Shown here: in pieces, positions 1-6,695 of the stretch
Layout: every line of letters begins with the position of its first letter
How positions within the stretch are numbered: the stretch's first letter is position 1
NCBI GenBank assembly: GCA_001774395.1
Contig: MEZX01000002.1
Coordinates: forward strand, 65,178 to 84,796
DNA length: 19,619 bases
Origin: Candidatus Berkelbacteria bacterium RIFCSPLOWO2_01_FULL_50_28
GTDB taxonomy: Bacteria; Patescibacteria; UBA1384; 2-12-FULL-50-11
Reading direction: 5' to 3'
Made by a program: the position numbers and the translations under genes
Notes under the pieces: generated by a model
Told to the model about the DNA's origin: nothing
The model's database searches: none
Seen by the model: only the letters and a program-made list of their open reading frames with translations

Positions 1-90
1 ACGCCCCCTACCCCGCACGCTTCTCACAGAGGTAAAGTGCAAGTTCGGCTCACGGACCTCCTTGTAGGTCAGGCTCGCCGAACTTCTACT
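1..90 (-). repeat. Partial copy 1 of a structured repeat element, cut by the window edge
   Basis: Read on the minus strand, positions 33-1 match the linker of the two full copies (4911-5104 and 6696-6909): ACCTCTGTGAGAAGCGTG followed by a G-rich run. Next to it is a hairpin with arms 41-49 and 77-85 (9 bp, AAGTTCGGC/GCCGAACTT) and an inner 5-bp stem at 55-59/66-70. This hairpin occupies the place of hairpin 1 in the other copies but has a different sequence. The G-rich second hairpin would lie left of position 1. The GCTCGAA start and CGAAAAAGCGAGTGG segments are not visible, so the copy is truncated or diverged on that side. Confidence 0.6.
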
Positions 91-104
91 TAATTATTAG
101 AAAG

Positions 105-130
105 GCGCTCGGGTGCGGACACCCGAGCGC
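105..130 (-). terminator. Hairpin terminator after the small membrane-protein gene
   Basis: A perfect 11-bp stem (105-115 with 120-130) has a CGGA loop at 116-119. It lies 19 nt past the stop codon of the minus-strand gene at 149-445. The following tract on the minus strand is CTTTCT, which is only weakly T-rich, so this is a probable rather than textbook intrinsic terminator. Confidence 0.55.
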
Positions 131-148
131 TTGAAAGGAATTGCCCTT

Positions 149-445
149 CTATCGTCCTGTCTTTCTTAGCAAGATCCAGGCAGTGTGGCCCCTAATCCGG
201 CCGGAAAAGAAGGAGCCGAGTATCAGTCCCGGGCTAGAACCTATGATATGACCCCATCCAAGGAGTGTCTCAATTGCTGCCGCAAGCAAGACGACGGCAA
301 CCATGTGAAGAACAAACAGCAATACACCTCTTGGGTAATCGATGGTTTCCATTGATAGGGCGTAGCCGAGTTTGTGTAGACGGTGCAGGAGAAACAACCC
401 TATCATAGCGAGCAGGATGCTGATGGCAAGCAAGAGTATATTCAT
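149..445 (-). CDS. Small hypothetical membrane protein (98 aa)
   Basis: I do not recognise a family. The protein opens with a hydrophobic helix (MNILLLAISILLAMIGLFLL), then a short polar stretch, then a second strongly hydrophobic helix (FVLHMVAVVLLAAAIETLL) and a glycine-rich third segment, ending in a basic tail (LLRKTGR). It is therefore probably an integral membrane protein with two or three passes. I chose the ATG at 445 because AGAGGTG lies 5 nt upstream (457-451); an upstream start at 472 would add nine residues without such a site. A good promoter is visible at 472-499 and a hairpin terminator at 105-130, so it looks like a single-gene unit. Function unknown. Confidence 0.6.
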   Translation of the reverse strand: MNILLLAISILLAMIGLFLLHRLHKLGYALSMETIDYPRGVLLFVLHMVAVVLLAAAIETLLGWGHIIGSSPGLILGSFFSGRIRGHTAWILLRKTGR

Positions 446-471
446 ATACACACCTCTGAGTGTTTGGAGCA

Positions 472-499
472 ATTATAGAACTAATCCGACAAAACTCAA
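472..499 (-). promoter_or_regulatory. Sigma70-type promoter of the small membrane-protein gene
   Basis: On the minus strand TTGAGT (499-494) and a perfect TATAAT (477-472) are separated by 16 nt. The expected start near 465 gives a leader of about 20 nt that carries the AGAGGTG ribosome binding site. Confidence 0.6.
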
Positions 500-1150
500 T
501 CACTTACTGCCGTGTCTTTCGTAGATTTCATCCATATACCCTGGGATTTTGGCGAAGTCGTCGAGTAGGGTTTGACGCATGCCGCCGTTGTAAAGTGCGG
601 CGGCGGGGTGGTAGAGCGGAAGATAGGCCTGGCGGCCGGCTGTCAGCTTGCTGCTCTCAGCTTCTGGCATAGCTGATTGCTGACGGCTGATAGCTGATAG
701 CTGTTGTTGCCAGATCAGCACTCCGTGAAGAACAGAGATTGGCCTGGTTTCATCGGGTAGCAAGGCGTGCAGAGCGTGGCGACCCAAGAAACATATTAGT
801 TTCGGTCGGATAATAGCAATCTGTTTTTTCAAAAAAGGCAGCTGAAAAGCAATCTCTTCCGGCAACGGATCGCGATTGCCCGGCGGCTGATATTTCAGGC
901 AATTAGCAATAAAAACATCCTCGCGCTCCAGGCCGATCGAATTAAGCATCTCGGCCAAAAACTTGCCGGCGGCGCCCACAAAAGGCCGACCGGTCTCGTT
1001 TTCTTTTTTCCCCGGCGCCTCACCGACAAAAATAATCTGGGCGTCCGGATTCCCCTCGCCCGGCACCGGATTCTGGTTAGGCTCGAATTTGCACTTCTCG
1101 CACGCGCCGATGCGCTTCGCAACTTCGTTCAAGGCTTGCTCCTTGGTCAT
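500..1150 (-). CDS. Family 4 uracil-DNA glycosylase with a repeat-encoded insertion
   Basis: Family-4 uracil-DNA glycosylases remove uracil from DNA at the start of base excision repair. Motifs seen (numbered from a TTG at 1159): GEAPG at 46-50 followed by ETGRPFVGAAG, the QPPGNRDP segment at 91-98, and the C-terminal LPLYHPAAALYN with the catalytic-motif His at 184. Family members usually bind a [4Fe-4S] cluster with CxxC plus two later Cys. Here C20 and C23 are present, but the later two positions are Tyr90 and Gln106; nearby C87 and C123 are extra. Residues about 152-176, between the GVLIWQ strand and the HPAA motif, are translated from heptad repeats (641-703). The ATG at 1150 is preferred; TTG at 1159 would add three residues, and neither has a Shine-Dalgarno sequence. 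The gene follows pnp by 21 nt, probably in one transcript. Confidence 0.88.
   Translation of the reverse strand: MTKEQALNEVAKRIGACEKCKFEPNQNPVPGEGNPDAQIIFVGEAPGKKENETGRPFVGAAGKFLAEMLNSIGLEREDVFIANCLKYQPPGNRDPLPEEIAFQLPFLKKQIAIIRPKLICFLGRHALHALLPDETRPISVLHGVLIWQQQLSAISRQQSAMPEAESSKLTAGRQAYLPLYHPAAALYNGGMRQTLLDDFAKIPGYMDEIYERHGSK
641..703 (-). repeat. Heptad repeat array inside the uracil-DNA glycosylase gene
   Basis: Nine units of 7 nt in perfect register (63 nt, 21 codons). On the minus strand from 703: CAGCTAT, CAGCTAT, CAGCCGT, CAGCAAT, CAGCTAT, then GCCAGAA, GCTGAGA, GCAGCAA, GCTGACA. The second half is roughly the reverse complement of the first type (CAGCT against AGCTG), so the array can fold back on itself. 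The length is a multiple of both 7 and 3, so the frame is kept. A near twin lies in valS at 19511-19588. Confidence 0.85.
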
Positions 1151-1171
1151 TACAACCAAGGTATACCAAAT

Positions 1172-3268
1172 TTACCCTATGCGTACGAGTGAGATGCGGC
1201 CTTTGTCGGCGTCAACGTCTTTCACTTTCACTTTGACTTTGTCGCCAACTTTCACAACGTCGGAAACTTTCTCGACAAACTGGCCGTTACCAAGCGCCGA
1301 GATGTGAATCATGCCGTCCTTGTTCGGGGAGAGCTGGACGATCGCCCCAATCTCTTTGCCGCTCATACGGTCCTTTTGAATGTTGACGACAGTGCCCTCA
1401 AACTCCTCACCAACAACCACCGGCTTGCCGATCGATTCAACGATGGCCTTTACTTCCTCGGCTTTGGCGGCGTCGTTACTGGTAATCATAACTGTGCCGT
1501 CGTCGTCGATATCAATATTTAGGATCTCCCGGCCGCCCTGGGCATCGATAATACCGTTGATGGTTTTACCGCCCGGACCGATAAGTTCACCGATTTTCTC
1601 GGGGTCGATTTGGGTGGTAATGATGCGCGGCGCGTACTTACTAAGTTCCTCACGCGGCTTGGCAATAACTTTTAGCATTGCCGCCATAATTTCTTCGCGG
1701 CCCTTCAGGGCGGCAACGAGCGTGGCGTGAATCATCTCGGCAGTCAGGCCCTTGTTTTTAACGTCAAGCTGAATAGCGGTAATGCCAAGCTGGGTTCCGG
1801 CGATCTTGAAGTCCATTTCGCCGGCAAAATCCTCCAAACCTTGGAGGTCGGTTAGCACCTGGAAGTCGTCGTCCGAGCTTGCGACCATACCCATGGCAAT
1901 TCCGGCAACCGGTTTAATAATTGGCACGCCGGCGTCCATCAAAGCCAAAGTTGAGCCGCAGGTGGCAGCCATAGAACTGGAACCGTTGGAGCCAAGAATT
2001 TCCGAAACTAAACGAATGGTGTACGGAAAGTCGGCTTTGGCCGGGATCATCGGCTCGAGAGCTTTTTCAGCCAGCGCCCCGTGCCCGATTTCGCGGCGGT
2101 TCATGCCACCGAGACGCTTAATCTCACCGGTCGCATAAGGCGGGAAGTTGTAGTGGTGAATGTAGCGCTTGGTCCCAAAATCGCCCATGGTGTCGATATG
2201 CTGCTCTTGGCCTGGGCCAGCGAGCGTTACCAACGTTAAAGCCTGGGTCTCGCCACGGTTGAACAAACCAGATCCGTGCACGCGTGGCAGAATACCAACT
2301 TCAATGTCGAGCGGACGAACTTCGTCCATCTTACGGCCGTCGGGTCGCTTTTTACTATCTAGAATAAGGGCGCGGATCGCCTTCAGGAAGGCGGTATCAA
2401 TTGCCTCTACAACCTGTTTTTCATTAAAGGTTTCAGCAAATTTCTCGATCGCTGTGGCTTCAAGCTCCTTCAACATATCGTGACGCTTGGCTAGATCGAT
2501 CTCGGTGACAATTTTCTGCAATTCGTCCCAAGCAAACTTTTTGACCTCACCGATATGCTCGGGGTCGACGTGCACTATCTTTTCCTTGTCTTGGTTGATG
2601 AAACCTCGCTGCGGCTCAATTGCCTCGGCGATAGCTTTTTGGGCAAATGTCAGCGCTTCCTCCATTTTTGCTTCCGGAATTTCTCGGGAAGCTACTTCAA
2701 TCATCGTAATTTTATGTTCTGTTCCTGAGGCCAACAAGTCTAAGTCGCCCTCGGCGAGCTCGGCTACGGTCGGGTTCAGAATGAATTTGTCGTCCTTGAG
2801 GCCAACCCGTACTGCGGCCACCGGGCCCTCAAACGGGGCGTTTGTTTGCAACAGAGCGCACGAAGCGCCGATTACCGCCATCGCAGCGATGTCGTGGTTA
2901 TCGTCGTAAGAAAGAGTTGTTACAATCACCTGAACTTCGCGGCGAAAACCTTTGGGGAACATCGGTCGGATCGAACGATCGATCAGTCGGCCACGAAGTA
3001 CCGCCTCTTCACTTGGGCGACCTTCGCGTTTCATAAACTTGGAACTGGAAATTTTCCCAGCGGCGTACATTCGTTCTTCGTAGTCGATGGTCAGGGGGAA
3101 GAAGTCGGCGCCCTCTTTTGGTTTGTCGGCCACGCAAGCAGTCGCCAAAATTACCGTGTCGCCACAACGCAACGTTACCGAACCGTCGGCCTGTTTAGCC
3201 AATTTTCCGGACTCAATTACAAGATCCGCCTCCCCGTAGGGTACGGTTACTTTCTTCATCTCACTCAT
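1172..3268 (-). CDS. pnp: Polyribonucleotide nucleotidyltransferase (PNPase)
   Basis: PNPase degrades RNA 3'-5' by phosphorolysis as a trimer. The order of domains is complete: first RNase PH domain, helical linker, second RNase PH domain (FNRGETQALTLVTLAGPGQ; phosphate-binding SNGSSSMAATCGS), KH domain with GPGGK, and C-terminal S1 domain starting near GEEFEGTVV. The Asp-Asp-Lys set expected in the second PH domain is present in LEDFAGEMDFK. The usual SRDG or TRDG after it reads TQLG. The length, 698 aa, is normal. The ATG at 3268 is chosen because GAGAGGAG lies 6 nt upstream; an upstream in-frame start at 3316 would give a non-conserved 16-residue N-terminus. It lies downstream of rpsO with a 92-nt leader holding a hairpin. 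Confidence 0.97.
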   Translation of the reverse strand: MSEMKKVTVPYGEADLVIESGKLAKQADGSVTLRCGDTVILATACVADKPKEGADFFPLTIDYEERMYAAGKISSSKFMKREGRPSEEAVLRGRLIDRSIRPMFPKGFRREVQVIVTTLSYDDNHDIAAMAVIGASCALLQTNAPFEGPVAAVRVGLKDDKFILNPTVAELAEGDLDLLASGTEHKITMIEVASREIPEAKMEEALTFAQKAIAEAIEPQRGFINQDKEKIVHVDPEHIGEVKKFAWDELQKIVTEIDLAKRHDMLKELEATAIEKFAETFNEKQVVEAIDTAFLKAIRALILDSKKRPDGRKMDEVRPLDIEVGILPRVHGSGLFNRGETQALTLVTLAGPGQEQHIDTMGDFGTKRYIHHYNFPPYATGEIKRLGGMNRREIGHGALAEKALEPMIPAKADFPYTIRLVSEILGSNGSSSMAATCGSTLALMDAGVPIIKPVAGIAMGMVASSDDDFQVLTDLQGLEDFAGEMDFKIAGTQLGITAIQLDVKNKGLTAEMIHATLVAALKGREEIMAAMLKVIAKPREELSKYAPRIITTQIDPEKIGELIGPGGKTINGIIDAQGGREILNIDIDDDGTVMITSNDAAKAEEVKAIVESIGKPVVVGEEFEGTVVNIQKDRMSGKEIGAIVQLSPNKDGMIHISALGNGQFVEKVSDVVKVGDKVKVKVKDVDADKGRISLVRIG

Positions 3269-3288
3269 CTTTTTCTCCTCTCTTACGA

Positions 3289-3345
3289 GGCCGGGCAAGA
3301 AATTCAGCGCCAACAACAGGTTGGCAACAAACTTCTTGGCTGGCC
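3289..3345 (-). promoter_or_regulatory. Leader hairpin between rpsO and pnp
   Basis: Nested inverted repeats lie in the 92-nt gap: an inner stem GCCAAC/GTTGGC (3309-3314 with 3320-3325), a middle stem CAAGAA/TTCTTG (3296-3301 with 3333-3338) and an outer GGCC pair (3289-3292 with 3342-3345). In Escherichia coli the pnp leader forms an RNase III-cleaved hairpin used in autoregulation. The location here is the same, but the sequence is not comparable, so a similar role is inference only. Confidence 0.45.
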
Positions 3346-3360
3346 CCCGTATTAATTAAT

Positions 3361-3627
3361 TTACTTACGCAAGCCCAAAGAACCGATTAGTTTTTTGTAG
3401 CGCTCTGGGTTTCGACGTTCTAAATATGTTAGCAAACTGCGGCGCGAGCTGATCATCTTGAGCAAGCCCATCCGAGAGTCAACATCTTTCTTGTGCTCCT
3501 GCAGATGCTTGGAAAGGGTGTTAATCTTTTCCGAGAGCACGGCTACCTGCACCTCGCTTGAGCCAGTGTCTTTTTCGTGCGACTGGAACTTCTTTATTGC
3601 GGCCGCTTTTTTATTTTTCTTTGCCAT
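3361..3627 (-). CDS. rpsO: 30S ribosomal protein S15
   Basis: S15 is a primary 16S rRNA-binding protein of the small-subunit platform. The 88-aa protein has the family hallmarks: FQSHEKDTGSSEVQVAVLSEKI near residues 14-35, the LSKHLQEHKKDVDSRMGLLKMISSRRSLLTYL core, and the C-terminal YKKLIGSLGLRK. Length is normal. The ATG at 3627 follows a lysine-free AAGAAAAC leader with no strong Shine-Dalgarno. It has its own promoter overlapping the end of the upstream phosphoesterase gene, and pnp follows after 92 nt, the widespread rpsO-pnp pairing that links ribosome assembly and RNA decay genes. Confidence 0.97.
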   Translation of the reverse strand: MAKKNKKAAAIKKFQSHEKDTGSSEVQVAVLSEKINTLSKHLQEHKKDVDSRMGLLKMISSRRSLLTYLERRNPERYKKLIGSLGLRK

Positions 3628-3638
3628 TTTGTTTTCTT

Positions 3639-3667
3639 AGTGTAACAGAATCGTGTTCCAGGTTCAA
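3639..3667 (-). promoter_or_regulatory. rpsO promoter
   Basis: TTGAAC (3667-3662) and TACACT (3644-3639) are separated by 17 nt on the minus strand, and the rpsO ATG begins 11 nt after the -10 box. The -35 box overlaps the stop codon of the upstream gene. The leader would be only about 4-5 nt. Confidence 0.55.
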
Positions 3668-4836
3668 TGCAAGGCTGAGTTGCGGACAGCTTGTTCTTTG
3701 TTTTGAAAATCGGCAATGGACTTCAAAAGACCGTCGCGCTTATCCTGAATCTTTCCTTCGAGCCTAAAGCCCGAGGCCGCTAGATGGCCGCCGCCGCCAA
3801 GCGTTCGCGCCAGCCTAGACACGTCGTAGTTCTTGGCAACAGAGCGCAAACTACCGTTTATAGAACTGCCGTCCTGGCTGACAGTCAAAGCGAAATCTAC
3901 ATCGGTGACGGTCTTCAATAGCTCATCGATCAGGCCGCTCTCGTCGCCCGGCTCACCTTTGACGGCAGCGAAATCTTCATCGGTTACTTCCGTCCAAACA
4001 AATCTGGCATTTTGGTCGACGGTGATTTTGGTTAATGCCTTACCCCAGAGTTTGAGGGTTTTCAGGCTGCGAGAACGCGACTTTTCGACGATCTCCTGGT
4101 GCCGTGCTCCAGCCGCAACCAGTTGAGCGGCAACGGTAAGAGACTTCGGCGTGGTGTTTAAGTTCTGGAAACTACCGGTGTCGGAGATTAGGCCGGTTAA
4201 CAGACAGGTGGCGATTTCTTCTTCGATTAACGGCTCGTTGCGGCTAAGCGATTCAATCAAAGCCACCAGCATCTCGGTAGTCGAGGCGGCGGTCATATCA
4301 ATCCAGTTCACTTTACCGAAATACGAGTTGGTGGCGTGATGGTCGATTACCACCGTTGGTGAGTCGTAAAACAGCGTGGGGAATTCTTCGCCGACCGTAC
4401 CGAGCATCGCCAGGGTGGGTGAATCGAGAATAATTAAAAGGTCAAACTTGGGCACGGAGCGCTCCACGACCACGTCTTCCGGCAGAAGAGTTCCTTTGGA
4501 CGGGGTGATGACGATATTTAGCTGACGAGCTTCGGCGTTTTTCTTGTAACCGAGCTTCACGTCGTCGTTGACGTTGCGTGTGTCAACTGTAATCACCAGA
4601 TCGTTACTCGCTTCCAGCTTGGCTTGCTGCACCTCGGAGTAGCCAGAGAGATTGGAGTAGTCGGTCGAGCGGCCGTAGAAAATCGCCTCAACTTCTTTGC
4701 CGAGTTTTTGGAGCGCGATACGCAGAGCCAGAACCGAGCCAACGGCGTCGCCGTCTGGGTCGGTGTGAGTGAGAATCAGCACCTTGTTGGCCTGCTTGAT
4801 CAGCTCCACGCTTTGGGATTTAGGAGTCAGTTCCAT
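3664..4836 (-). CDS. DHH/DHHA1 phosphoesterase (NrnA-like)
   Basis: The DHH family hydrolyses short RNA oligonucleotides, pAp or cyclic dinucleotides using two metal ions. Motifs seen: HTDPDGDAVGS near the N-terminus, an Asp strand (LLIILDSP), the DHH signature in VVIDHHATN, TGLISDTGSF, and the C-terminal DHHA1 signature GGGGHLAASGF. At 390 aa it is longer than typical NrnA; the extra sequence lies between the first and second metal motifs (VDTRNVNDD...PEDVVVE). The ATG at 4836 is chosen because it sits 8 nt after a TAAAAT box; a TTG at 4896 in the same frame would add 20 residues. Substrate (nanoRNA or cyclic nucleotide) cannot be decided. It precedes rpsO on the same strand by 36 nt. Confidence 0.9.
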   Translation of the reverse strand: MELTPKSQSVELIKQANKVLILTHTDPDGDAVGSVLALRIALQKLGKEVEAIFYGRSTDYSNLSGYSEVQQAKLEASNDLVITVDTRNVNDDVKLGYKKNAEARQLNIVITPSKGTLLPEDVVVERSVPKFDLLIILDSPTLAMLGTVGEEFPTLFYDSPTVVIDHHATNSYFGKVNWIDMTAASTTEMLVALIESLSRNEPLIEEEIATCLLTGLISDTGSFQNLNTTPKSLTVAAQLVAAGARHQEIVEKSRSRSLKTLKLWGKALTKITVDQNARFVWTEVTDEDFAAVKGEPGDESGLIDELLKTVTDVDFALTVSQDGSSINGSLRSVAKNYDVSRLARTLGGGGHLAASGFRLEGKIQDKRDGLLKSIADFQNKEQAVRNSALH

Positions 4837-4844
4837 CTGAATGC

Positions 4845-4872
4845 ATTTTACTGGAATTTGAAGATCCTTCAA
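4845..4872 (-). promoter_or_regulatory. Promoter of the DHH phosphoesterase gene, leaderless type
   Basis: TTGAAG (4872-4867) and TAAAAT (4850-4845) have a 16-nt spacer. The ATG starts 8 nt beyond the -10 box, so the transcript would have almost no leader, and no Shine-Dalgarno is present. The layout closely resembles the rpsT promoter, which also lies just downstream of a copy of the structured element. Confidence 0.6.
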
Positions 4873-4910
4873 GGACCAGCGGATGATCTGCGGCAAGCCA
4901 CAGCCATTTT

Positions 4911-5104
4911 TGTGGGGACCAGGGACTTAAATTGCGAAGACCGTCCCTAGGTCCCCACACCCCTTACCCTGTCACGCTTCTCACGGAGGTGTGGAGAAAA
5001 AGCTTCGGGGGTTCGCCCTCCGGGCTCCACCGTACCGGCTAAACCACTCGCTTTTTCGGTATTAGTATCTGGGTCACGCTTGCCGGTTTTTGGGTTGTTC
5101 GAGC
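4911..5104 (-). repeat. Structured repeat element, full copy 2 (possible ncRNA)
   Basis: Read on the minus strand from 5104: GCTCGAA, then CCAAAAACCGGCAA (5093-5080), CGAAAAAGCGAGTGG (5058-5044) and GCCGGT (5039-5034), which can pair with ACCGGC (5087-5082). Hairpin 1 has arms at 5030-5025 and 4996-4991 (GTGGAG/CTCCAC). A linker CCACACCTCCGTGAGAAGCG follows. Hairpin 2 has 10 bp, a bulged T, then 6 bp (4959-4943 with 4926-4911) and a loop containing TCGCAA and TAA. Copy 3 has the same segments in the same order. It starts 6 nt after the hydrolase stop codon and ends 38 nt before the phosphoesterase promoter. I do not recognise a known RNA family. Confidence 0.75.
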
Positions 5105-5110
5105 CAGCGG

Positions 5111-5683
5111 TCAGATGTTTGCGACGATGGCCGAGATGTATCTGTCGTCCGAAACGTCGTGCTCGGTTTCGGGAACGACCACAAGTCTGGAGTTTTTCAG
5201 AGCCCCTCTTACAGCATTCGCTCTAACTCTTAAGGTCGGGTACGTTTTGGCCTCTTTCTCGCCAATGAACAGTAAGGTGCGGCACTCTATGCTTTTAGCC
5301 ATCGCGCCAGAGGAGATCCTTTCAAACGCCGCGGCCTTCCGTTTCCCAATAGACTTTCGCCAAGACTTCTTCAGGCTCGACATGTCTTCACCAAAGTACG
5401 GCGACAGGGAGAAGAGCCAAAGCTCCTTGGGGTTCTTTTTGCTGGCCGCGGCAAAAGCGGTCATTGCCCCGAAGGAGAATCCCGCCAAGATGACATCACC
5501 TGGGTTGTACTTGTCGTACTCTTTCCAGAGCTCGTTAACCCAATCGTCGATGGTTGTGCGCCTCCATTTGATGGGAACGAATTTGACGTCGTAGCCCTTT
5601 GATTTGATGGCGGCAATTGTCTTGCTGTATTCTCGGCTACTAATGCCCTCCATGTGTCCAGGAAGAAAAAGAACGGTACTCAT
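5111..5683 (-). CDS. Alpha/beta hydrolase (190 aa)
   Basis: A small serine hydrolase fold. It starts with a beta strand and oxyanion-type loop (VLFLPGHMEG), carries the nucleophile elbow GFSFGA (G-x-S-x-G), and has a likely catalytic His in PETEHDVSD near the C-terminus; the acid is probably in LLFIGEKEAKTYP. There is no signal peptide, so it is likely cytoplasmic. Length suits the minimal alpha/beta hydrolase (dienelactone hydrolase or YdeN/RBBP9-like) group, but the substrate cannot be told. The ATG at 5683 lies 7 nt after TAGAAT (5696-5691) and has no Shine-Dalgarno, again suggesting a leaderless transcript. Structured element copy 2 begins 6 nt after its stop. Confidence 0.75.
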   Translation of the reverse strand: MSTVLFLPGHMEGISSREYSKTIAAIKSKGYDVKFVPIKWRRTTIDDWVNELWKEYDKYNPGDVILAGFSFGAMTAFAAASKKNPKELWLFSLSPYFGEDMSSLKKSWRKSIGKRKAAAFERISSGAMAKSIECRTLLFIGEKEAKTYPTLRVRANAVRGALKNSRLVVVPETEHDVSDDRYISAIVANI

Positions 5684-5690
5684 ACTGTTA

Positions 5691-5696
5691 ATTCTA
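5691..5696 (-). promoter_or_regulatory. Putative -10 box of the hydrolase gene
   Basis: TAGAAT lies 7 nt before the ATG on the minus strand. No convincing -35 box is seen, so confidence is limited. Confidence 0.35.
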
Positions 5697-5799
5697 CTCC
5701 CGAACCCGTTGGCCTGCCATAGTCCGCTAGGACGACGGAGGCTTTACCTCGAGCAACGTCGAGAGGTAGAAATGTCGAGCGAATCCTTGCCTAATTAAC

Positions 5800-5829
5800 A
5801 AGGCCGCCCAGTCTCGGGACCGTGCGGCC
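5800..5829 (-). terminator. Possible terminator of the 5850-6179 gene
   Basis: On the minus strand GGCCGC (5829-5824) pairs with GCGGCC (5807-5802), followed by TTGTTAATT. The 6-bp stem encloses a 16-nt loop, so the structure is modest. It lies 20 nt past the stop codon. Confidence 0.4.
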
Positions 5830-5849
5830 AGGGGAAGGCGTGCACTGAT

Positions 5850-6179
5850 TCAGTACGGAATACCGTTTGCCTTCAGGGTGTCGAAGGCGTAGCCCTTGTG
5901 GTAGGCGCTGGAGAACATCAGCTTGCCGCTGGCAAGATCCCAGTGGTCAACTTCGACGATGTCAGCAAGCTGGGGCTCACCGTATCTGACGATCAGGATA
6001 TTGCCCTTCGTCGACGTGTCCAAGATGTGGCGTTGGTCATCTTGGAACTCCTTGCCGTAGCGGCTGACGATCTCCTGTTCAGGGGATGGATGGCTCGCCA
6101 TGTAGGTACGAATACCGGCGACGGCCGCAAACACCAACAACAACACCATCAAGAGTAGAAGTACGAGTTGACTTTTCAT
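5850..6179 (-). CDS. Hypothetical membrane-anchored small protein (109 aa)
   Basis: Unrecognised. Residues 4-23 form a strongly hydrophobic segment (QLVLLLLMVLLLVFAAVAGI) after MKS, which fits a signal anchor; no lipobox Cys is present. The remaining 85 residues are soluble and mildly acidic, with alternating strand-like stretches (NILIVRYGEPQLADIVEVDHW, KLMFSSAYHKGYAF), so an extracytoplasmic domain tethered to the membrane is likely. The ATG at 6179 has GAGG 6 nt upstream, a real if short ribosome binding site, unlike many neighbours. It is divergent from the next gene at 6371. Function unknown. Confidence 0.6.
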   Translation of the reverse strand: MKSQLVLLLLMVLLLVFAAVAGIRTYMASHPSPEQEIVSRYGKEFQDDQRHILDTSTKGNILIVRYGEPQLADIVEVDHWDLASGKLMFSSAYHKGYAFDTLKANGIPY

Positions 6180-6370
6180 AACGAACCTCGATGCGCCGAA
6201 ACTATATCATAATAATTTTCGCATGTCACCAGGAATAGACAGATTCATTACCTGGCTGGCCCATTCGTTTCTAAAAATGTCGAGCTAGTTAGCTTTTTCT
6301 AGGTATTCTTTATATAACCTGCAGCAGTCGCCGGTATAGAATTTTTGAACGATATTGATAGCATAGAAAT

Positions 6371-6646
6371 ATGAAGAATACACACTGGCTGGGATTAGGC
6401 TGCTTCATAATTGCGGCAATCGCTGGGGCAATGATAATTGAGCCGGTTGGAAACTATTTTCTTGTTGACCCGCTTGCTGCCGCCACCGTGTCGGGTGTCT
6501 TTGCTCTAGTTGGGTTGATTACGGGGCTGGTCTCACACACCAAAACCTCGGAGCAAAAATATGTCTCCTGGCTGATTATTATCGGTTCAGTAACCTTTTT
6601 GTCCTTAGTTTTATACCTTTGGCTGTCCATACGCAGCTCATTCTAG
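6371..6646 (+). CDS. Hypothetical three-helix membrane protein (91 aa)
   Basis: Unrecognised. Three hydrophobic helices are visible: WLGLGCFIIAAIAGAMII, ATVSGVFALVGLITGLVS and WLIIIGSVTFLSLVLYLWL, with short polar links and a short SIRSSF tail. No catalytic motif is seen. No Shine-Dalgarno precedes the ATG; a TATAGAAT sequence at 6335-6342 could be a -10 box, which would leave a leader of about 20 nt. A convincing intrinsic terminator follows the stop directly, so this is a single-gene unit. The gene is supported by clean membrane-protein composition and the terminator rather than by homology. Confidence 0.55.
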   Translation: MKNTHWLGLGCFIIAAIAGAMIIEPVGNYFLVDPLAAATVSGVFALVGLITGLVSHTKTSEQKYVSWLIIIGSVTFLSLVLYLWLSIRSSF

Positions 6647-6647
6647 T

Positions 6648-6692
6648 AAAGATCGGGCGGCTCACAGCGAATCCGCACCGCGGTCTTTTTTA
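6648..6692 (+). terminator. Intrinsic terminator after the 6371-6646 gene
   Basis: AAAGATCG (6648-6655) pairs with CGGTCTTT (6681-6688, one G-U), with an inner GCGG/CCGC stem, and the T-run follows directly. It starts 2 nt past the stop codon. The structured element copy 3 begins just after it at 6696. Confidence 0.65.
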
Positions 6693-6695
6693 TTT

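Noticed and set aside
641..703. Regular repeats as a CRISPR array
   Set aside because: Units are 7 nt, contiguous, without spacers, and lie in an open coding frame.
1830..1960. PNPase reads TQLG where SRDG/TRDG is usual, suggesting loss of catalysis
   Set aside because: The Asp-Asp-Lys set in EDFAGEMDFK is intact, so the change is not at the metal or catalytic residues as I place them.
2487..3355. Long open frames on the plus strand opposite pnp
   Set aside because: They mirror the codon pattern of pnp, have no family motifs and no start signals; pnp is unmistakable.
5746..5765. CCTCGAGC..GTCGAGAGG palindrome as a repeat or operator
   Set aside because: Single occurrence, imperfect, with no adjacent regulator gene.
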